A stretch of 40,438 bases of DNA from Sediminicola sp047612485 (GTDB lineage: Bacteria; Bacteroidota; Bacteroidia; Flavobacteriales; Flavobacteriaceae), in the NCBI GenBank assembly GCA_047612485.1, contig JBLGAT010000019.1, positions 1-40,438 on the forward strand. The letters are read 5' to 3'. Numbering within the stretch: position 1 is the stretch's first letter; each line of letters starts with the position of its first letter. This document shows, piece after piece, positions 15,761 to 23,716 of the stretch. A program made the position numbers and the translations under genes. Under the pieces are notes generated by a model that did not search any database, had not been told where the DNA came from, and saw only the letters and a program-made list of their open reading frames with translations.

Positions 15761-15768
15761 TACTTTTG
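15761..15768 (+). promoter_or_regulatory. -7 promoter element TACTTTTG for micropeptide 3 and crcB
   Basis: TACTTTTG fits TAnnTTTG, 27 bases upstream of the ATG at 15796. It overlaps a possible TTG start at 15766, which argues against that longer frame. Confidence 0.6.
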
Positions 15769-15795
15769 CGTTATACTGCTAAACTAATTGGACAA

Positions 15796-15975
15796 ATGGT
15801 AACATTTTTTAACATTCTCATAACATTGGTCGCAATAAATGCTATTCTTTTAATTTTTAGCGTGAACAGAACCAACAAGAAGAATACAGTTTCCGCAGAT
15901 AAAAAATTAGATGGCTCCGCCACCAGGATCTATCCAATGGATTTAAGTTCTTCCAATTACAAAAAAGCCATTTAG
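15796..15975 (+). CDS. 59-residue membrane micropeptide, family copy 3 with C-terminal extension
   Basis: ATG at 15796, TAG at 15973-15975. The first 24 residues (MVTFFNILITLVAIN, then AILLIFSVN) match the micropeptides at 406 and 574 at 16 or so positions, and the shared opening MxTFF fixes this start over an in-frame TTG ten codons upstream. After SVNRTNKK the protein continues with a soluble tail of about 30 residues that holds LDGSATRIYPMDLSSSNYKK. So this copy is one membrane helix plus a tail that the two shorter copies lack. crcB starts 17 bases later, so the two are probably cotranscribed. Function unknown. Confidence 0.75.
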   Translation: MVTFFNILITLVAINAILLIFSVNRTNKKNTVSADKKLDGSATRIYPMDLSSSNYKKAI

Positions 15976-15992
15976 TTTTATACTTTTAGGGT

Positions 15993-16364
15993 ATGAAACA
16001 AATGCTACTTGTTTTTTTGGGAGGTGGATTGGGTAGCATGCTGCGCTTTCTGATCTCCAAAACCTACAACCCACATTTCACAAACTTCTATCTAGGCACT
16101 TTTTTGGCCAACAGCATTGGATGCCTGCTCATTGGTTTCCTCTTAGGCCTTTCTGCCAAACAAAATTTGCTTTCGCAAAACCAAACCTTATTATTGGCTA
16201 CTGGATTTTGTGGAGGCTTTACCACCTTTTCTTCTTTTGCATTTGAAAACTATTCATTTCTCAAAGCAGGAGAACTTCTTAACTTTTCCCTATATACTTT
16301 ATCGAGCATTATTCTTGGGGTCATTGCCGTTGCCGCTGGCCTCTGGATTTCCAAATGGGTATAA
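15993..16364 (+). CDS. crcB: Fluoride channel CrcB (Fluc)
   Basis: 123 residues with four membrane helices. The conserved motifs are GGGLGSMLRF near the start, ANSIGCLLIGF in helix 2 and GFCGGFTTFSSF in helix 3, where the GGFTTFS segment forms the sodium and fluoride sites. CrcB proteins work as antiparallel dimers that let fluoride leave the cell. It lies 17 bases after micropeptide 3. I looked for the conserved elements of the crcB fluoride riboswitch upstream and did not find them. Confidence 0.93.
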   Translation: MKQMLLVFLGGGLGSMLRFLISKTYNPHFTNFYLGTFLANSIGCLLIGFLLGLSAKQNLLSQNQTLLLATGFCGGFTTFSSFAFENYSFLKAGELLNFSLYTLSSIILGVIAVAAGLWISKWV

Positions 16365-16588
16365 ATTAGAGGCTATAGGCTTCTAATTGATGATTGTTCA
16401 AAATCTACAATAACACCACATTCATTAAGCAATTCGCAACATTTTATCCAAAAACATCCATTTATACTCCTCTTTTTTTATTAGCACTGCCAATTAACCA
16501 TTAAATGTTCAATTATTTATTAGATAAACATTATACCCATAATTTTTAGGGGTATAATTTATTATAAGCATAATAATTAAGTAACTAA

Positions 16589-16622
16589 CCCTATTTTTTA
16601 GGGGGTGTTAATATTTTTAACA
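16589..16622 (+). promoter_or_regulatory. Two abutting inverted repeats upstream of glnB-amtB (operator candidates)
   Basis: CCCTA (16589-16593) and TAGGG (16599-16603) form one repeat. TGTTAA (16606-16611) and TTAACA (16617-16622) form a second one that ends exactly at the -7 element. A related half, ATTTTTAGGGGT, occurs about 50 bases upstream. The position between -35 and -10 is what a repressor site would show. Confidence 0.45.
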
Positions 16623-16630
16623 TACTTTTG
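16623..16630 (+). promoter_or_regulatory. -7 promoter element TACTTTTG for glnB-amtB
   Basis: TACTTTTG fits TAnnTTTG and lies 22 bases before the P-II ATG at 16653. Confidence 0.65.
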
Positions 16631-16652
16631 GCCCATAATTAATATATCAATT

Positions 16653-16991
16653 ATGAAAAAAGTAGAGGCAATTATTAGAAAGTCAAAATTTGACGATGTA
16701 AAAAAGGCACTTCATCAAATCGAGGTGAACTTCTTCAGCTACTGGGATGTAACTGGAGTTGGAAATGAAAAGCAGGGCCATGTTTATCGCGGTATTTCCT
16801 ACAGCACATCAGATATCCAAAGAAGGTATCTCGTCATTGTAGTTTCCGATGATTTCTTGGACAAAACCGTTAGCACCATTTTAGAGACAGCCAGTACCGG
16901 AAATGTAGGCGATGGAAAAATATTTGTTTCCGATGTCATCGATGCTTATCGCATTAGGACAAAAGAAAACGGACACGCAGGTATCAACTAA
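16653..16991 (+). CDS. P-II nitrogen regulatory protein with an altered T-loop
   Basis: 112 residues from the ATG at 16653, where MKKVEAIIRKSKFDDV aligns with the start of GlnB/GlnK. An upstream in-frame start at 16605 would fall inside the promoter. The second P-II signature is intact (TGNVGDGKIFVSDV). The T-loop is unusual: HVYRGISYSTSD replaces the consensus Y-R-G-A-E-Y, although a Tyr (Tyr50) is kept at the uridylylation position. The loop seems one residue short before it, and the 2-oxoglutarate/ATP residue Gln39 of E. coli aligns with Glu39 or Gln41. It should bind the ammonium channel encoded 30 bases downstream. It could be called glnB or glnK. Confidence 0.93.
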   Translation: MKKVEAIIRKSKFDDVKKALHQIEVNFFSYWDVTGVGNEKQGHVYRGISYSTSDIQRRYLVIVVSDDFLDKTVSTILETASTGNVGDGKIFVSDVIDAYRIRTKENGHAGIN

Positions 16992-17021
16992 CTCAAGTAA
17001 AATTAATTAAACATTACAAAA

Positions 17022-18266
17022 ATGGAAGCAGGATTATTTACAGCCAATAATGTTTGGATGATGATTTGTACAGGACTTGTATTCTTCATGCACCTAGGAT
17101 TCTCCCTTTTGGAGATAGGACTGACCAGACAAAAAAATACGATCAATATATTATTTAAAAATGTTTTTATCATTTGTGCAGGGCTCCTTTTGTACTATAT
17201 GGGTGGATTTAACCTTATGTATCCAGGGGATTTCAATGGGTATTTTGGATTTGCAGGATTCGGATTGGATCCGGGAGAAATGGGCATGACCGCTGAATAC
17301 GCGAGTGGCGGATACACCTATTGGACAGATTTTCTATTTCAGGCCATGTTTGCCGCAACAGCAGCGACCATTGTTTCTGGAGCAGTTGCTGAACGTATAA
17401 AAATAGGCCCGTTCATGATTTTTACCATTATCTATGTAGGCCTTGTCTATCCAATTGTTGGGTCATGGCAATGGGGTGGCGGATTCTTATCTACCTTAGG
17501 TGGTGACGAAGGAGGGTTCCATGATTTTGCAGGATCTACCTTGGTTCATTCTGTAGGCGGATGGGCTGCTCTTATTGCTGTATACCTTTTAGGTCCGCGT
17601 ATCGGAAAATTTGGAGAAGACGGCAAACCCAATGCTATCCCTGGACACAACATACCTTTCGCAGCAGCGGGAGTATTGATCCTTTGGTTGGGATGGTTCG
17701 GATTTAACGGTGGATCTGTCCTTTCGGCAGACCCAGCTGGCACTTCACTTGTATTGGTGACCACAAGTTTGGCAGCAGCAGCAGGTGGACTGGGAGCATT
17801 TATTTTCTCTTCCATCCTATATAAAAATTATGACCTTACCATGTTCTTAAATGGTATCCTAGGTGGCTTGGTCGGCATTACCGCAGGTGCAGATTTAATG
17901 TCTCCTTTTGAGTCCATCATGATTGGCGGTCTGGCAGGTATCATCATTGTGATTGGTGTAGCCCTTATCGACAAAATTAAATTGGATGATCCTGTAGGAG
18001 CTATTGCAGTTCACTTGATCTGCGGAATATGGGGCACCTTGGCCGTAGGTATCTTTGGAGCAAAAGCTGGCGGAGATCAATTCCTTTACCAACTAGCAGG
18101 AGTTGGTGCAGCAGCCGTATTTTGTTCGCTGACAGCGTTCATCATCCTTTTTACCCTTAAGAAAACCATTGGTATACGAGTTTCCAAGGAAGAGGAAATA
18201 GAAGGATTGGACCTTCATGAACACGGAATGGATGCCTATCCTGATTTTAGATTGAACCAACATTAA
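17022..18266 (+). CDS. amtB: Ammonium transporter Amt
   Basis: 414 residues with about 11 membrane helices. Features of Amt channels are FQAMFAATAATIVSGAVAER (107-126, shown in part: AATAATIVSG), the twin pore histidines His176 (STLVHSVGGW) and His331 (AVHLICGIWG), and the phenylalanine/tryptophan-rich entry (SWQWGGGF). It moves ammonium across the inner membrane and is normally blocked by P-II when nitrogen is plentiful. The C-terminal cytoplasmic tail, which P-II contacts, is short (about 385-414) and acidic. There is no signal sequence beyond helix 1. It follows the P-II gene by 30 bases in one operon. Confidence 0.96.
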   Translation: MEAGLFTANNVWMMICTGLVFFMHLGFSLLEIGLTRQKNTINILFKNVFIICAGLLLYYMGGFNLMYPGDFNGYFGFAGFGLDPGEMGMTAEYASGGYTYWTDFLFQAMFAATAATIVSGAVAERIKIGPFMIFTIIYVGLVYPIVGSWQWGGGFLSTLGGDEGGFHDFAGSTLVHSVGGWAALIAVYLLGPRIGKFGEDGKPNAIPGHNIPFAAAGVLILWLGWFGFNGGSVLSADPAGTSLVLVTTSLAAAAGGLGAFIFSSILYKNYDLTMFLNGILGGLVGITAGADLMSPFESIMIGGLAGIIIVIGVALIDKIKLDDPVGAIAVHLICGIWGTLAVGIFGAKAGGDQFLYQLAGVGAAAVFCSLTAFIILFTLKKTIGIRVSKEEEIEGLDLHEHGMDAYPDFRLNQH

Positions 18267-18282
18267 TTAGTATTCACAAAAT

Positions 18283-18316
18283 AAAAACGGAGCGTTTTGC
18301 AGAACGCTCCGTTATA
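18283..18316 (+). terminator. Strong hairpin between amtB and the porin gene
   Basis: AACGGAGCGTT (18286-18296) pairs perfectly with AACGCTCCGTT (18303-18313) around the loop TTGCAG. Only two T follow, so it may protect the amtB mRNA end or terminate partly, letting some transcription reach the porin. Confidence 0.6.
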
Positions 18317-18356
18317 TAACCATTTCACAAATAAATATCACGAACAATAATATAAC

Positions 18357-18374
18357 GTCCCTTTTAAAAAGGGA
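18357..18374 (+). repeat. Inverted repeat in the porin leader
   Basis: TCCCTTTT (18358-18365) pairs with AAAAGGGA (18367-18374), about 19 bases before the porin ATG. It could hide the ribosome entry site. Confidence 0.35.
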
Positions 18375-18392
18375 TCATAAAACCATTGAAAT

Positions 18393-19442
18393 ATGAAAAC
18401 GATTATCCATACAAATTACGTAAAAAAAATACTATTTTTCGCTATAGCTTTATTGACTACTGGACTTTTTGCACAGGAAGAAGAAGTAGAGGAAACAAAA
18501 CCTAAATTTTCATTAAGCGGATCTGTAGATGCTTACTATCGTGCAAACTTAAACGCCCCGAACGATGAGTACGCCATAGCACCGGGATCCTCCTTTGCCA
18601 ATCTTCCAGGATTTGCATTGGGTATGGCAAATATCATTGCAACCTATGAAGGGGAAGATGTTGGCTTTGTGGCCGATCTTGTATTTGGCCCACGCGGTAC
18701 GGATGCTATTTTTGCATCCCCTATGTATTCCGCCACAGGAAACATTGTAAACCAGTTATATGTTTACTGGAATGTTAGCGATAATGTAAAATTGACCTTT
18801 GGAAACTTCAATACATTTTTAGGATATGAGGTTATTTCTCCGGTTGCCAACTTTAACTATAGCACCTCTTATCTATTCTCTTATGGCCCATTTTCCCATA
18901 CAGGTCTAAAGGCCGATTTTGATCTTGGAAACGAATGGTCTGCCATGGTTGCAGTAATGAACCCAACGGATCTAACCGAGTTTAATCCAACTGGAAACTA
19001 CGCTTTTGGAGCTCAATTGGGCTACAGCGGACAGTATTTAAACTTCATTACCGATGATGGGGCCTACGAAATAGACTTTACGGGTGGTTTTGATGTTTCC
19101 GATGAGTTTTTCTTGGGAATAAATGCGGCATACTTCGACAATGACGGGATAGGTTTTGCCGGCGCAGCTTTATACCCCCAGTACGCCACCTCTGATACCT
19201 TTACCATTGGATTGAGAGGAGAATATTTCACCGAAACCGGTGACTTTGGCGCCATCGGAACAGGTGTTGAAGATTCCAGTGTATTTGCGGTTACCTTGAC
19301 GGGTAGTGCCACAATTGGTAATTTAATGATCAAACCAGAATTGCGATTGGACAACGCTTCAGATGACGCCTTTATTGACAATGACCTTGCCCCAACAAAG
19401 AGTCTTTCCTCATTTGTTTTGGCGGCCGTTTATTCTTTCTAA
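18393..19442 (+). CDS. Outer-membrane beta-barrel porin of the amt cluster
   Basis: 349 residues with a signal peptide (about 1-27, ending LFAQ) and a short acidic stretch EEEEVEETKP. The rest alternates polar and hydrophobic residues as in a barrel and ends with a strand, LAAVYSF, whose terminal Phe is the outer-membrane sorting signal. SLSGSVDAYYRANLN near the start and FGNFNTFLGYEVISP fit the putative beta-barrel porin 2 (BBP2) group. It lies 126 bases after amtB on the same strand with only a hairpin between, so it probably supplies the outer-membrane step for ammonium or another nitrogen source. That role is inferred from position. Confidence 0.82.
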   Translation: MKTIIHTNYVKKILFFAIALLTTGLFAQEEEVEETKPKFSLSGSVDAYYRANLNAPNDEYAIAPGSSFANLPGFALGMANIIATYEGEDVGFVADLVFGPRGTDAIFASPMYSATGNIVNQLYVYWNVSDNVKLTFGNFNTFLGYEVISPVANFNYSTSYLFSYGPFSHTGLKADFDLGNEWSAMVAVMNPTDLTEFNPTGNYAFGAQLGYSGQYLNFITDDGAYEIDFTGGFDVSDEFFLGINAAYFDNDGIGFAGAALYPQYATSDTFTIGLRGEYFTETGDFGAIGTGVEDSSVFAVTLTGSATIGNLMIKPELRLDNASDDAFIDNDLAPTKSLSSFVLAAVYSF

Positions 19443-19468
19443 ATATAAGTAGCTTAGTTAATAATTCT

Positions 19469-19505
19469 TAAAAAATCCTAGCAGTCATTGCTAGGATTTT
19501 TTTTA
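19469..19505. terminator. Bidirectional terminator between the porin and DUF1684 genes
   Basis: AAAAAATCCTAGCA (19470-19483), loop GTCAT, TGCTAGGATTTTTT (19489-19502). The right arm ends at the minus-strand stop codon (19503-19505). Confidence 0.9.
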
Positions 19506-20150
19506 TTTACCGTTCGGCACAAATGCCTTTACCCCCACCCTAATCTTCAAAGGCAAAGAATTGATTACAGGGACAATTGGACAAGAATATTTTTTATTGT
19601 AGGCACAATAAGGGTTATAGGCCTTATTAAAATCTATGGTCAAACTATCTCCTTCAGGAATACTCAAGTCAATATAACGTCCCCCAGAATAGGATTCCTC
19701 TCCATTGGTAGCATCCAAAAAAGGAAGGAACAGATAATCCTCATATTTCTCCTCCAACATCAGTTCTTGGTTTTGATAGACTTGCAATTCATATTTTTCA
19801 CCCTTTAATGAAAAATATGCAACCCCAAAAGTGACTTCCTTGGATTTCCTATCCGTTGTGGTAGGCATCATAAATGGTATCGCTTCGGGTGTTCGTACAA
19901 ATTTAGCTACGACCCTAAAGGTTGTATCAGGTTGAAAAAAAGCTAACCCCTCAAAATCTATACGATATCTGTTGGGAAGAGGCGAGGACTCCGGGTCTTT
20001 GAATTCTAGATTCTTTTTTTTCTGAAACTCCAAAATTTCACTTAAGGCAGCAGATCCATTTGTAGGGGGATCAACCTTGGTTTCCGAATGATATTTCTTT
20101 TCTTTGCATCCCATGCTAAGCAAAAGTAGAATCACGTAAAAATATCTCAT
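19503..20150 (-). CDS. DUF1684 domain lipoprotein
   Basis: 215 residues from the ATG at 20150 (MRYFYVILLLLSMGC, lipid Cys15). A longer frame to 20246 lacks a signal sequence and overlaps the promoter, so I reject it. The DUF1684 domain fills the rest: LPNRYRIDFEGLAFFQPD, VTFGVAYFSLKGEKYELQVYQ (in part: EKYELQVYQN), GGRYIDL and the hallmark NPYCAY ... YSCPIVPVINSLP. The function is unknown; the cluster of Cys, Tyr and Asn in that hallmark may form a site. It should be anchored on the periplasmic side. Single gene, with a TATTTTTG promoter element 27 bases upstream. Confidence 0.88.
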   Translation of the reverse strand: MRYFYVILLLLSMGCKEKKYHSETKVDPPTNGSAALSEILEFQKKKNLEFKDPESSPLPNRYRIDFEGLAFFQPDTTFRVVAKFVRTPEAIPFMMPTTTDRKSKEVTFGVAYFSLKGEKYELQVYQNQELMLEEKYEDYLFLPFLDATNGEESYSGGRYIDLSIPEGDSLTIDFNKAYNPYCAYNKKYSCPIVPVINSLPLKIRVGVKAFVPNGK

Positions 20151-20177
20151 AACTGTTGTTTCATATCGTTGGAACTG

Positions 20178-20185
20178 CAAAAATA
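20178..20185 (-). promoter_or_regulatory. -7 promoter element TATTTTTG for the DUF1684 gene
   Basis: CAAAAATA on the plus strand reads TATTTTTG leftwards (TAnnTTTG), 27 bases upstream of the ATG at 20150. Confidence 0.5.
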
Positions 20186-20372
20186 CAACATACCATATTT
20201 TTATATAGCTTTGTTGACCAATAGTATAAATTGATAAGTAAATCACTTAAGAATATACTGCTAAAATTTTCTAATTGATCAATCTATGTCATTTTCAATA
20301 AGCGCAATTGTAAATATTTAGATTGACAGTCTAACATCTAAGTTGGGCTTTTTTTATGTCGAGAATACGTCA

Positions 20373-21584
20373 ATGAAAAAAATATACCTGAGCTATATAA
20401 GCTCCTTTAATGGCCTATCAAAGGAAGTTTGGTGGTTGGCCTTGATCACATTGATCAACAGGGCTGGCACTATGGTGATCCCTTTTCTATCCCTTTATCT
20501 TACCCAGAATTTGGGATTTGCCTTGGAAAATGTAGGAACCATTATGACCTGTTTTGGCCTAGGCTCATTGATTGGGGCTTGGATCGGAGGCAAACTCACA
20601 GACCTAATAGGATATTACAAGGTCATGTTGATCAGTCTTCTATTATCGGGGATTTTGTTTATTGGATTGCAATTTTTAGACAGTTTCTATGCCATTTGTG
20701 CTGGAATCTTTGTGTTGATGATCGTCGCTGATGCCTTTAGACCTGCGGCTTTTGTCGCCCTTATTGCCTATAGCAGACCGGAGAACAAAACCCGGTCTGT
20801 CACCCTGATACGTCTAGCTATAAACCTGGGGTTTTCTGCCGGGCCAGCTTTGGGAGGTATAATAATCACCTCCATAGGTTACGCCGGACTTTTCTGGGTA
20901 GATGGCACCACTTGTATTGCTGCAGGTCTATTATTACTGTATATTTTAAACCCGAAGAAGGCAAAGGTGATGGACAGCCAAAAAAATCCGAATCCTACCT
21001 CTGCCTACAAAGACCCGGTATATTTGATTTTCATTGTTGCCATGATAATGTTCGGCTTCGCCTTTGTTCAATATTTTTCCACGGTCCCCATCTATTACAG
21101 CAAGGCCTATGCACTGAGTGAACTAGAAATAGGACTCATTTTGGCCATGAACGGATTACTGATTTTTGCTTTGGAAATGCCCCTAATAAAGTACATGGAA
21201 GGCAAACCATGGTCAAAAATCGCCAATATGATTGGAGGCTTCATTCTAGTTGGATTAAGTTTTTTGGCGTTAAATCTCTTCTCGTGGATCGGCATTCTAA
21301 TAATTGGCATGTTACTCTTGACCTTGGGGGAAATGATTGCCTTCCCTTTTTCCAATGCTTTTGCCATGGAACGCTCAAAAAAAGGAAATCAGGGAGAATA
21401 TATGGCCCTATACAGTATAGCTTTTTCCATTTCACATGTTTTTGCCCATAATTATGGTATGCGCTCCATATCAAATTACGGATTCGATTTTACTTGGTAC
21501 GCCATAGTCTTGATCTGTGTACTTGGTATTTTATTGCTTTTACTTTTGAAAAAACACACTAACACGTTCCAAAAAAATGAATAG
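20373..21584 (+). CDS. Major facilitator superfamily transporter
   Basis: 403 residues from the ATG at 20373 (MKKIYLSYISSF). A TTG ten codons upstream is possible but less likely. There are about 12 membrane helices. The loop between helices 2 and 3, GSLIGAWIGGKLTDLIGYYK, holds the MFS motif A form G-x(3)-D-x(2)-G. Helices 7-12 begin after a polar central loop (SQKNPNPTSAYKDP). The overall layout fits the multidrug or sugar-efflux (MdtH/YfcJ-like) side of the superfamily, but the substrate cannot be named. It overlaps the DJ-1/PfpI lipoprotein gene by 8 bases, so the two are one operon. Confidence 0.88.
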   Translation: MKKIYLSYISSFNGLSKEVWWLALITLINRAGTMVIPFLSLYLTQNLGFALENVGTIMTCFGLGSLIGAWIGGKLTDLIGYYKVMLISLLLSGILFIGLQFLDSFYAICAGIFVLMIVADAFRPAAFVALIAYSRPENKTRSVTLIRLAINLGFSAGPALGGIIITSIGYAGLFWVDGTTCIAAGLLLLYILNPKKAKVMDSQKNPNPTSAYKDPVYLIFIVAMIMFGFAFVQYFSTVPIYYSKAYALSELEIGLILAMNGLLIFALEMPLIKYMEGKPWSKIANMIGGFILVGLSFLALNLFSWIGILIIGMLLLTLGEMIAFPFSNAFAMERSKKGNQGEYMALYSIAFSISHVFAHNYGMRSISNYGFDFTWYAIVLICVLGILLLLLLKKHTNTFQKNE

Positions 21585-22317
21585 GTCCTTTAAAATTTAC
21601 ATAGTATTAATGGGCATCCTATTTATGGGATGTGGACAAAAAGAAGAAACTAAAAGTATTTCGGTAGTTGAAAAACATACGCCCCAAATTATACCCAATA
21701 GGTATAACGTGGCCTTTTTAATTATGGATGGCACCTTTAACACTGAGTTCACAGCTCCCTATGATATTTTTCAACACACTCAATATAGGGACCGGATCAA
21801 AGCAATGAACGTATTTACCGTTGCCAACACCCTAAAGCCTATAACCACATTTGAAGGCCTACGCATCTTGCCCGATTTTGATTATACCCAGGACAAATTA
21901 CCACAAATAGATATATTGGTGGTCCCCAGTGCAGAGCACCATATGGATAGCGATCTAAAGGATACCGCTATGATCAATTTTATTAAAATAATGGACAAAG
22001 GGGCCCAATTCATTACCTCCCATTGCGATGGCGCTTTTGTTTTGGCAAAAGCTGGTATTTTGGACAATGTAACCTCCACTACTTTTCCGAGTGATATTGA
22101 AGCCTACCGCACAAAATTTCCCAATTTAAAAGTACAGGATAGTGTTCTTTTTGTACATGATGGCAAATACATCACCTCAGCAGGGGGAGCCAAAAGTTTT
22201 GAAGCTGCCCTCTATTTATGTGAAGTTCTATATGGTAAGGAGATAGCCCGATCCCTAGCCAAAGGATTGGTTATTGAATGGGACCTCAATAAAATTCCAC
22301 ACCTTATTGTTCCTTAA
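21577..22317 (+). CDS. DJ-1/PfpI family lipoprotein
   Basis: 246 residues with a lipoprotein signal (FKIYIVLMGILFMGC, lipid Cys19). The DJ-1/PfpI (glutamine amidotransferase-like) domain starts at about 43 with YNVAFLIMDGTFNTEFTAPYD. The nucleophile elbow is SHCDGAF with Cys150, and the segment DILVVPSAEHHMDSD and the closing TSAGGAKSFEAALYL also fit. The opening resembles the isonitrile hydratase/AraC-GATase branch, not bacterial PfpI protease. A lipidated, exported member is unusual, because most act in the cytoplasm. It is coupled to the MFS gene and overlaps the next minus-strand gene by 14 bases tail to tail. Enzymatic role unknown. Confidence 0.87.
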   Translation: MNRSFKIYIVLMGILFMGCGQKEETKSISVVEKHTPQIIPNRYNVAFLIMDGTFNTEFTAPYDIFQHTQYRDRIKAMNVFTVANTLKPITTFEGLRILPDFDYTQDKLPQIDILVVPSAEHHMDSDLKDTAMINFIKIMDKGAQFITSHCDGAFVLAKAGILDNVTSTTFPSDIEAYRTKFPNLKVQDSVLFVHDGKYITSAGGAKSFEAALYLCEVLYGKEIARSLAKGLVIEWDLNKIPHLIVP

Positions 22318-23716
22318 TCTCATAACGGGCATCATTCAGGTATTTGGTCACCAAATCATTAAACTCCGGGGTTATTCTCAGCAATGCCGTATGCTCCAAA
22401 TTGTATAAGATTTCTTTTTCGGAAAATCCATTTTTTAGCAATTCTTCCATATAAAAAAGAGCGGTACCATAATCTTCCAATTTAGAGCTAATGGAGATGA
22501 TTTGAAGATACGCTTCATTCGCTTTTGGCTCCGTAATGGTTTTTAACATCAGGACAAAAAGTAGGGCATCCTCATCTACTACGGTTTCCTTTACCAAAAT
22601 ATCTTCAGTATCGTCAACCAAAGCATTTACATAACCATACAGGCGTTTCCCCATTTGACGTTCGGCTTCATTTTGGCCTTTTTCATACTTCTTAAGTTCC
22701 TCCATTTGATAATTCCACCATCCTAAATTATTAAAATTATAGGTAAGCACGTCTTCTTCAAGATAATAGGCATAATCCTCCTTGATCAAGGACTCTTTAA
22801 AAAACACGTTGTTTTCGTTTCGTCTTTGGATTCTAAATTGTTTGTCCTTTTTCAACGACTTTAATTTCTCCTTGAGATCATCAACTTTTTTATGAACCCT
22901 ATAAACGGATTGGGTTTCCTGGATTAGTTTTTCTGCCTCCAGTAATTTATTGGATGCTATCAATTCATCGATTTCAATCAGGTTGTCTTTATAACTCTGA
23001 TCTACAAATGATTCATCCATAGCAATATTTCCTCTTGCCATTGAAGCCAAGGTGAATATTTGCATAGCCTTTTGCAACTGATGAAGTTCTTGCATCTTAT
23101 CCCCATCATCCAATAAAAGCAATTGATTTGGAAATTTTAATGTATTGAGCATTATCTCATCGTTCAACATGATAATATAGTTGTAATCCTCTTTACTAAC
23201 GATACCTATATAGTGAAACATGTTCTTTGTACTTAAAACCTCCACATTCCCCAGAGTTCCACCCAAAGACACCACCCCCTCTATATTTGGCACAAATACG
23301 GGAATGACACTTGAAAGTCGCCCACCATTCGCTATGCCCCCGGTATAGATCCTTTTGGGGTGTATTGAAAATAGTTGAAATGTTTTATTGATCATTCTGT
23401 TCGAAATCAATATGTTTTGGGAAATTGGTAATGAATCGTTCACATTGTTCGATGCAGCTAAAATATAACCTTCCTTCTCGGCGGCCTCTTGAAAGAAACG
23501 TACCAATTGCCTTCCCCTCCCTTTTTCGTCAAAAAGAAAGATAACCGGCCAATTTTTAGACATTTCAAAATCCTTTGGCAGGAACAAGGCAAAGGATTCT
23601 TGAATGGAATCATTGATTATTACAGAATCGGTCACTACCCCTTTTTTAAAGGTCAATTCTTGCGCAGCAACATTTAGGGCACTACTGAGAATGAGCAGGA
23701 AAATTATTTTTTTCAT
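22304..23716 (-). CDS. Secreted hydrolase-fold protein with helical C-terminal half
   Basis: 470 residues from the ATG at 23716 (MKKIIFLLILSSALNVAAQ, a clear signal peptide); an ATG four codons earlier is equally possible. Residues 25-230 look like an alpha/beta hydrolase of the esterase type (FALFLPKDF, PVIFLFDEKGRG, EGYILAASNN), but the usual nucleophile motif G-x-S-x-G reads GIANGG, with Ala129 where Ser is expected. The second half (about 230-470) is helical and TPR-like, with charged coiled-coil stretches (DDLKEKLKSLKKDKQFRIQRR, in part) and paired helices near the end. It may be a non-catalytic binding protein. Family not recognised beyond the fold. Confidence 0.78.
   Translation of the reverse strand: MKKIIFLLILSSALNVAAQELTFKKGVVTDSVIINDSIQESFALFLPKDFEMSKNWPVIFLFDEKGRGRQLVRFFQEAAEKEGYILAASNNVNDSLPISQNILISNRMINKTFQLFSIHPKRIYTGGIANGGRLSSVIPVFVPNIEGVVSLGGTLGNVEVLSTKNMFHYIGIVSKEDYNYIIMLNDEIMLNTLKFPNQLLLLDDGDKMQELHQLQKAMQIFTLASMARGNIAMDESFVDQSYKDNLIEIDELIASNKLLEAEKLIQETQSVYRVHKKVDDLKEKLKSLKKDKQFRIQRRNENNVFFKESLIKEDYAYYLEEDVLTYNFNNLGWWNYQMEELKKYEKGQNEAERQMGKRLYGYVNALVDDTEDILVKETVVDEDALLFVLMLKTITEPKANEAYLQIISISSKLEDYGTALFYMEELLKNGFSEKEILYNLEHTALLRITPEFNDLVTKYLNDARYEIKEQ

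Noticed and set aside
15766..15795. TTG start for micropeptide 3
   Set aside because: It overlaps the TACTTTTG promoter element, and the two homologous peptides begin at MxTFF.
15681..15795. Fluoride riboswitch ahead of crcB
   Set aside because: The conserved loop and stem elements of the crcB motif are not found.
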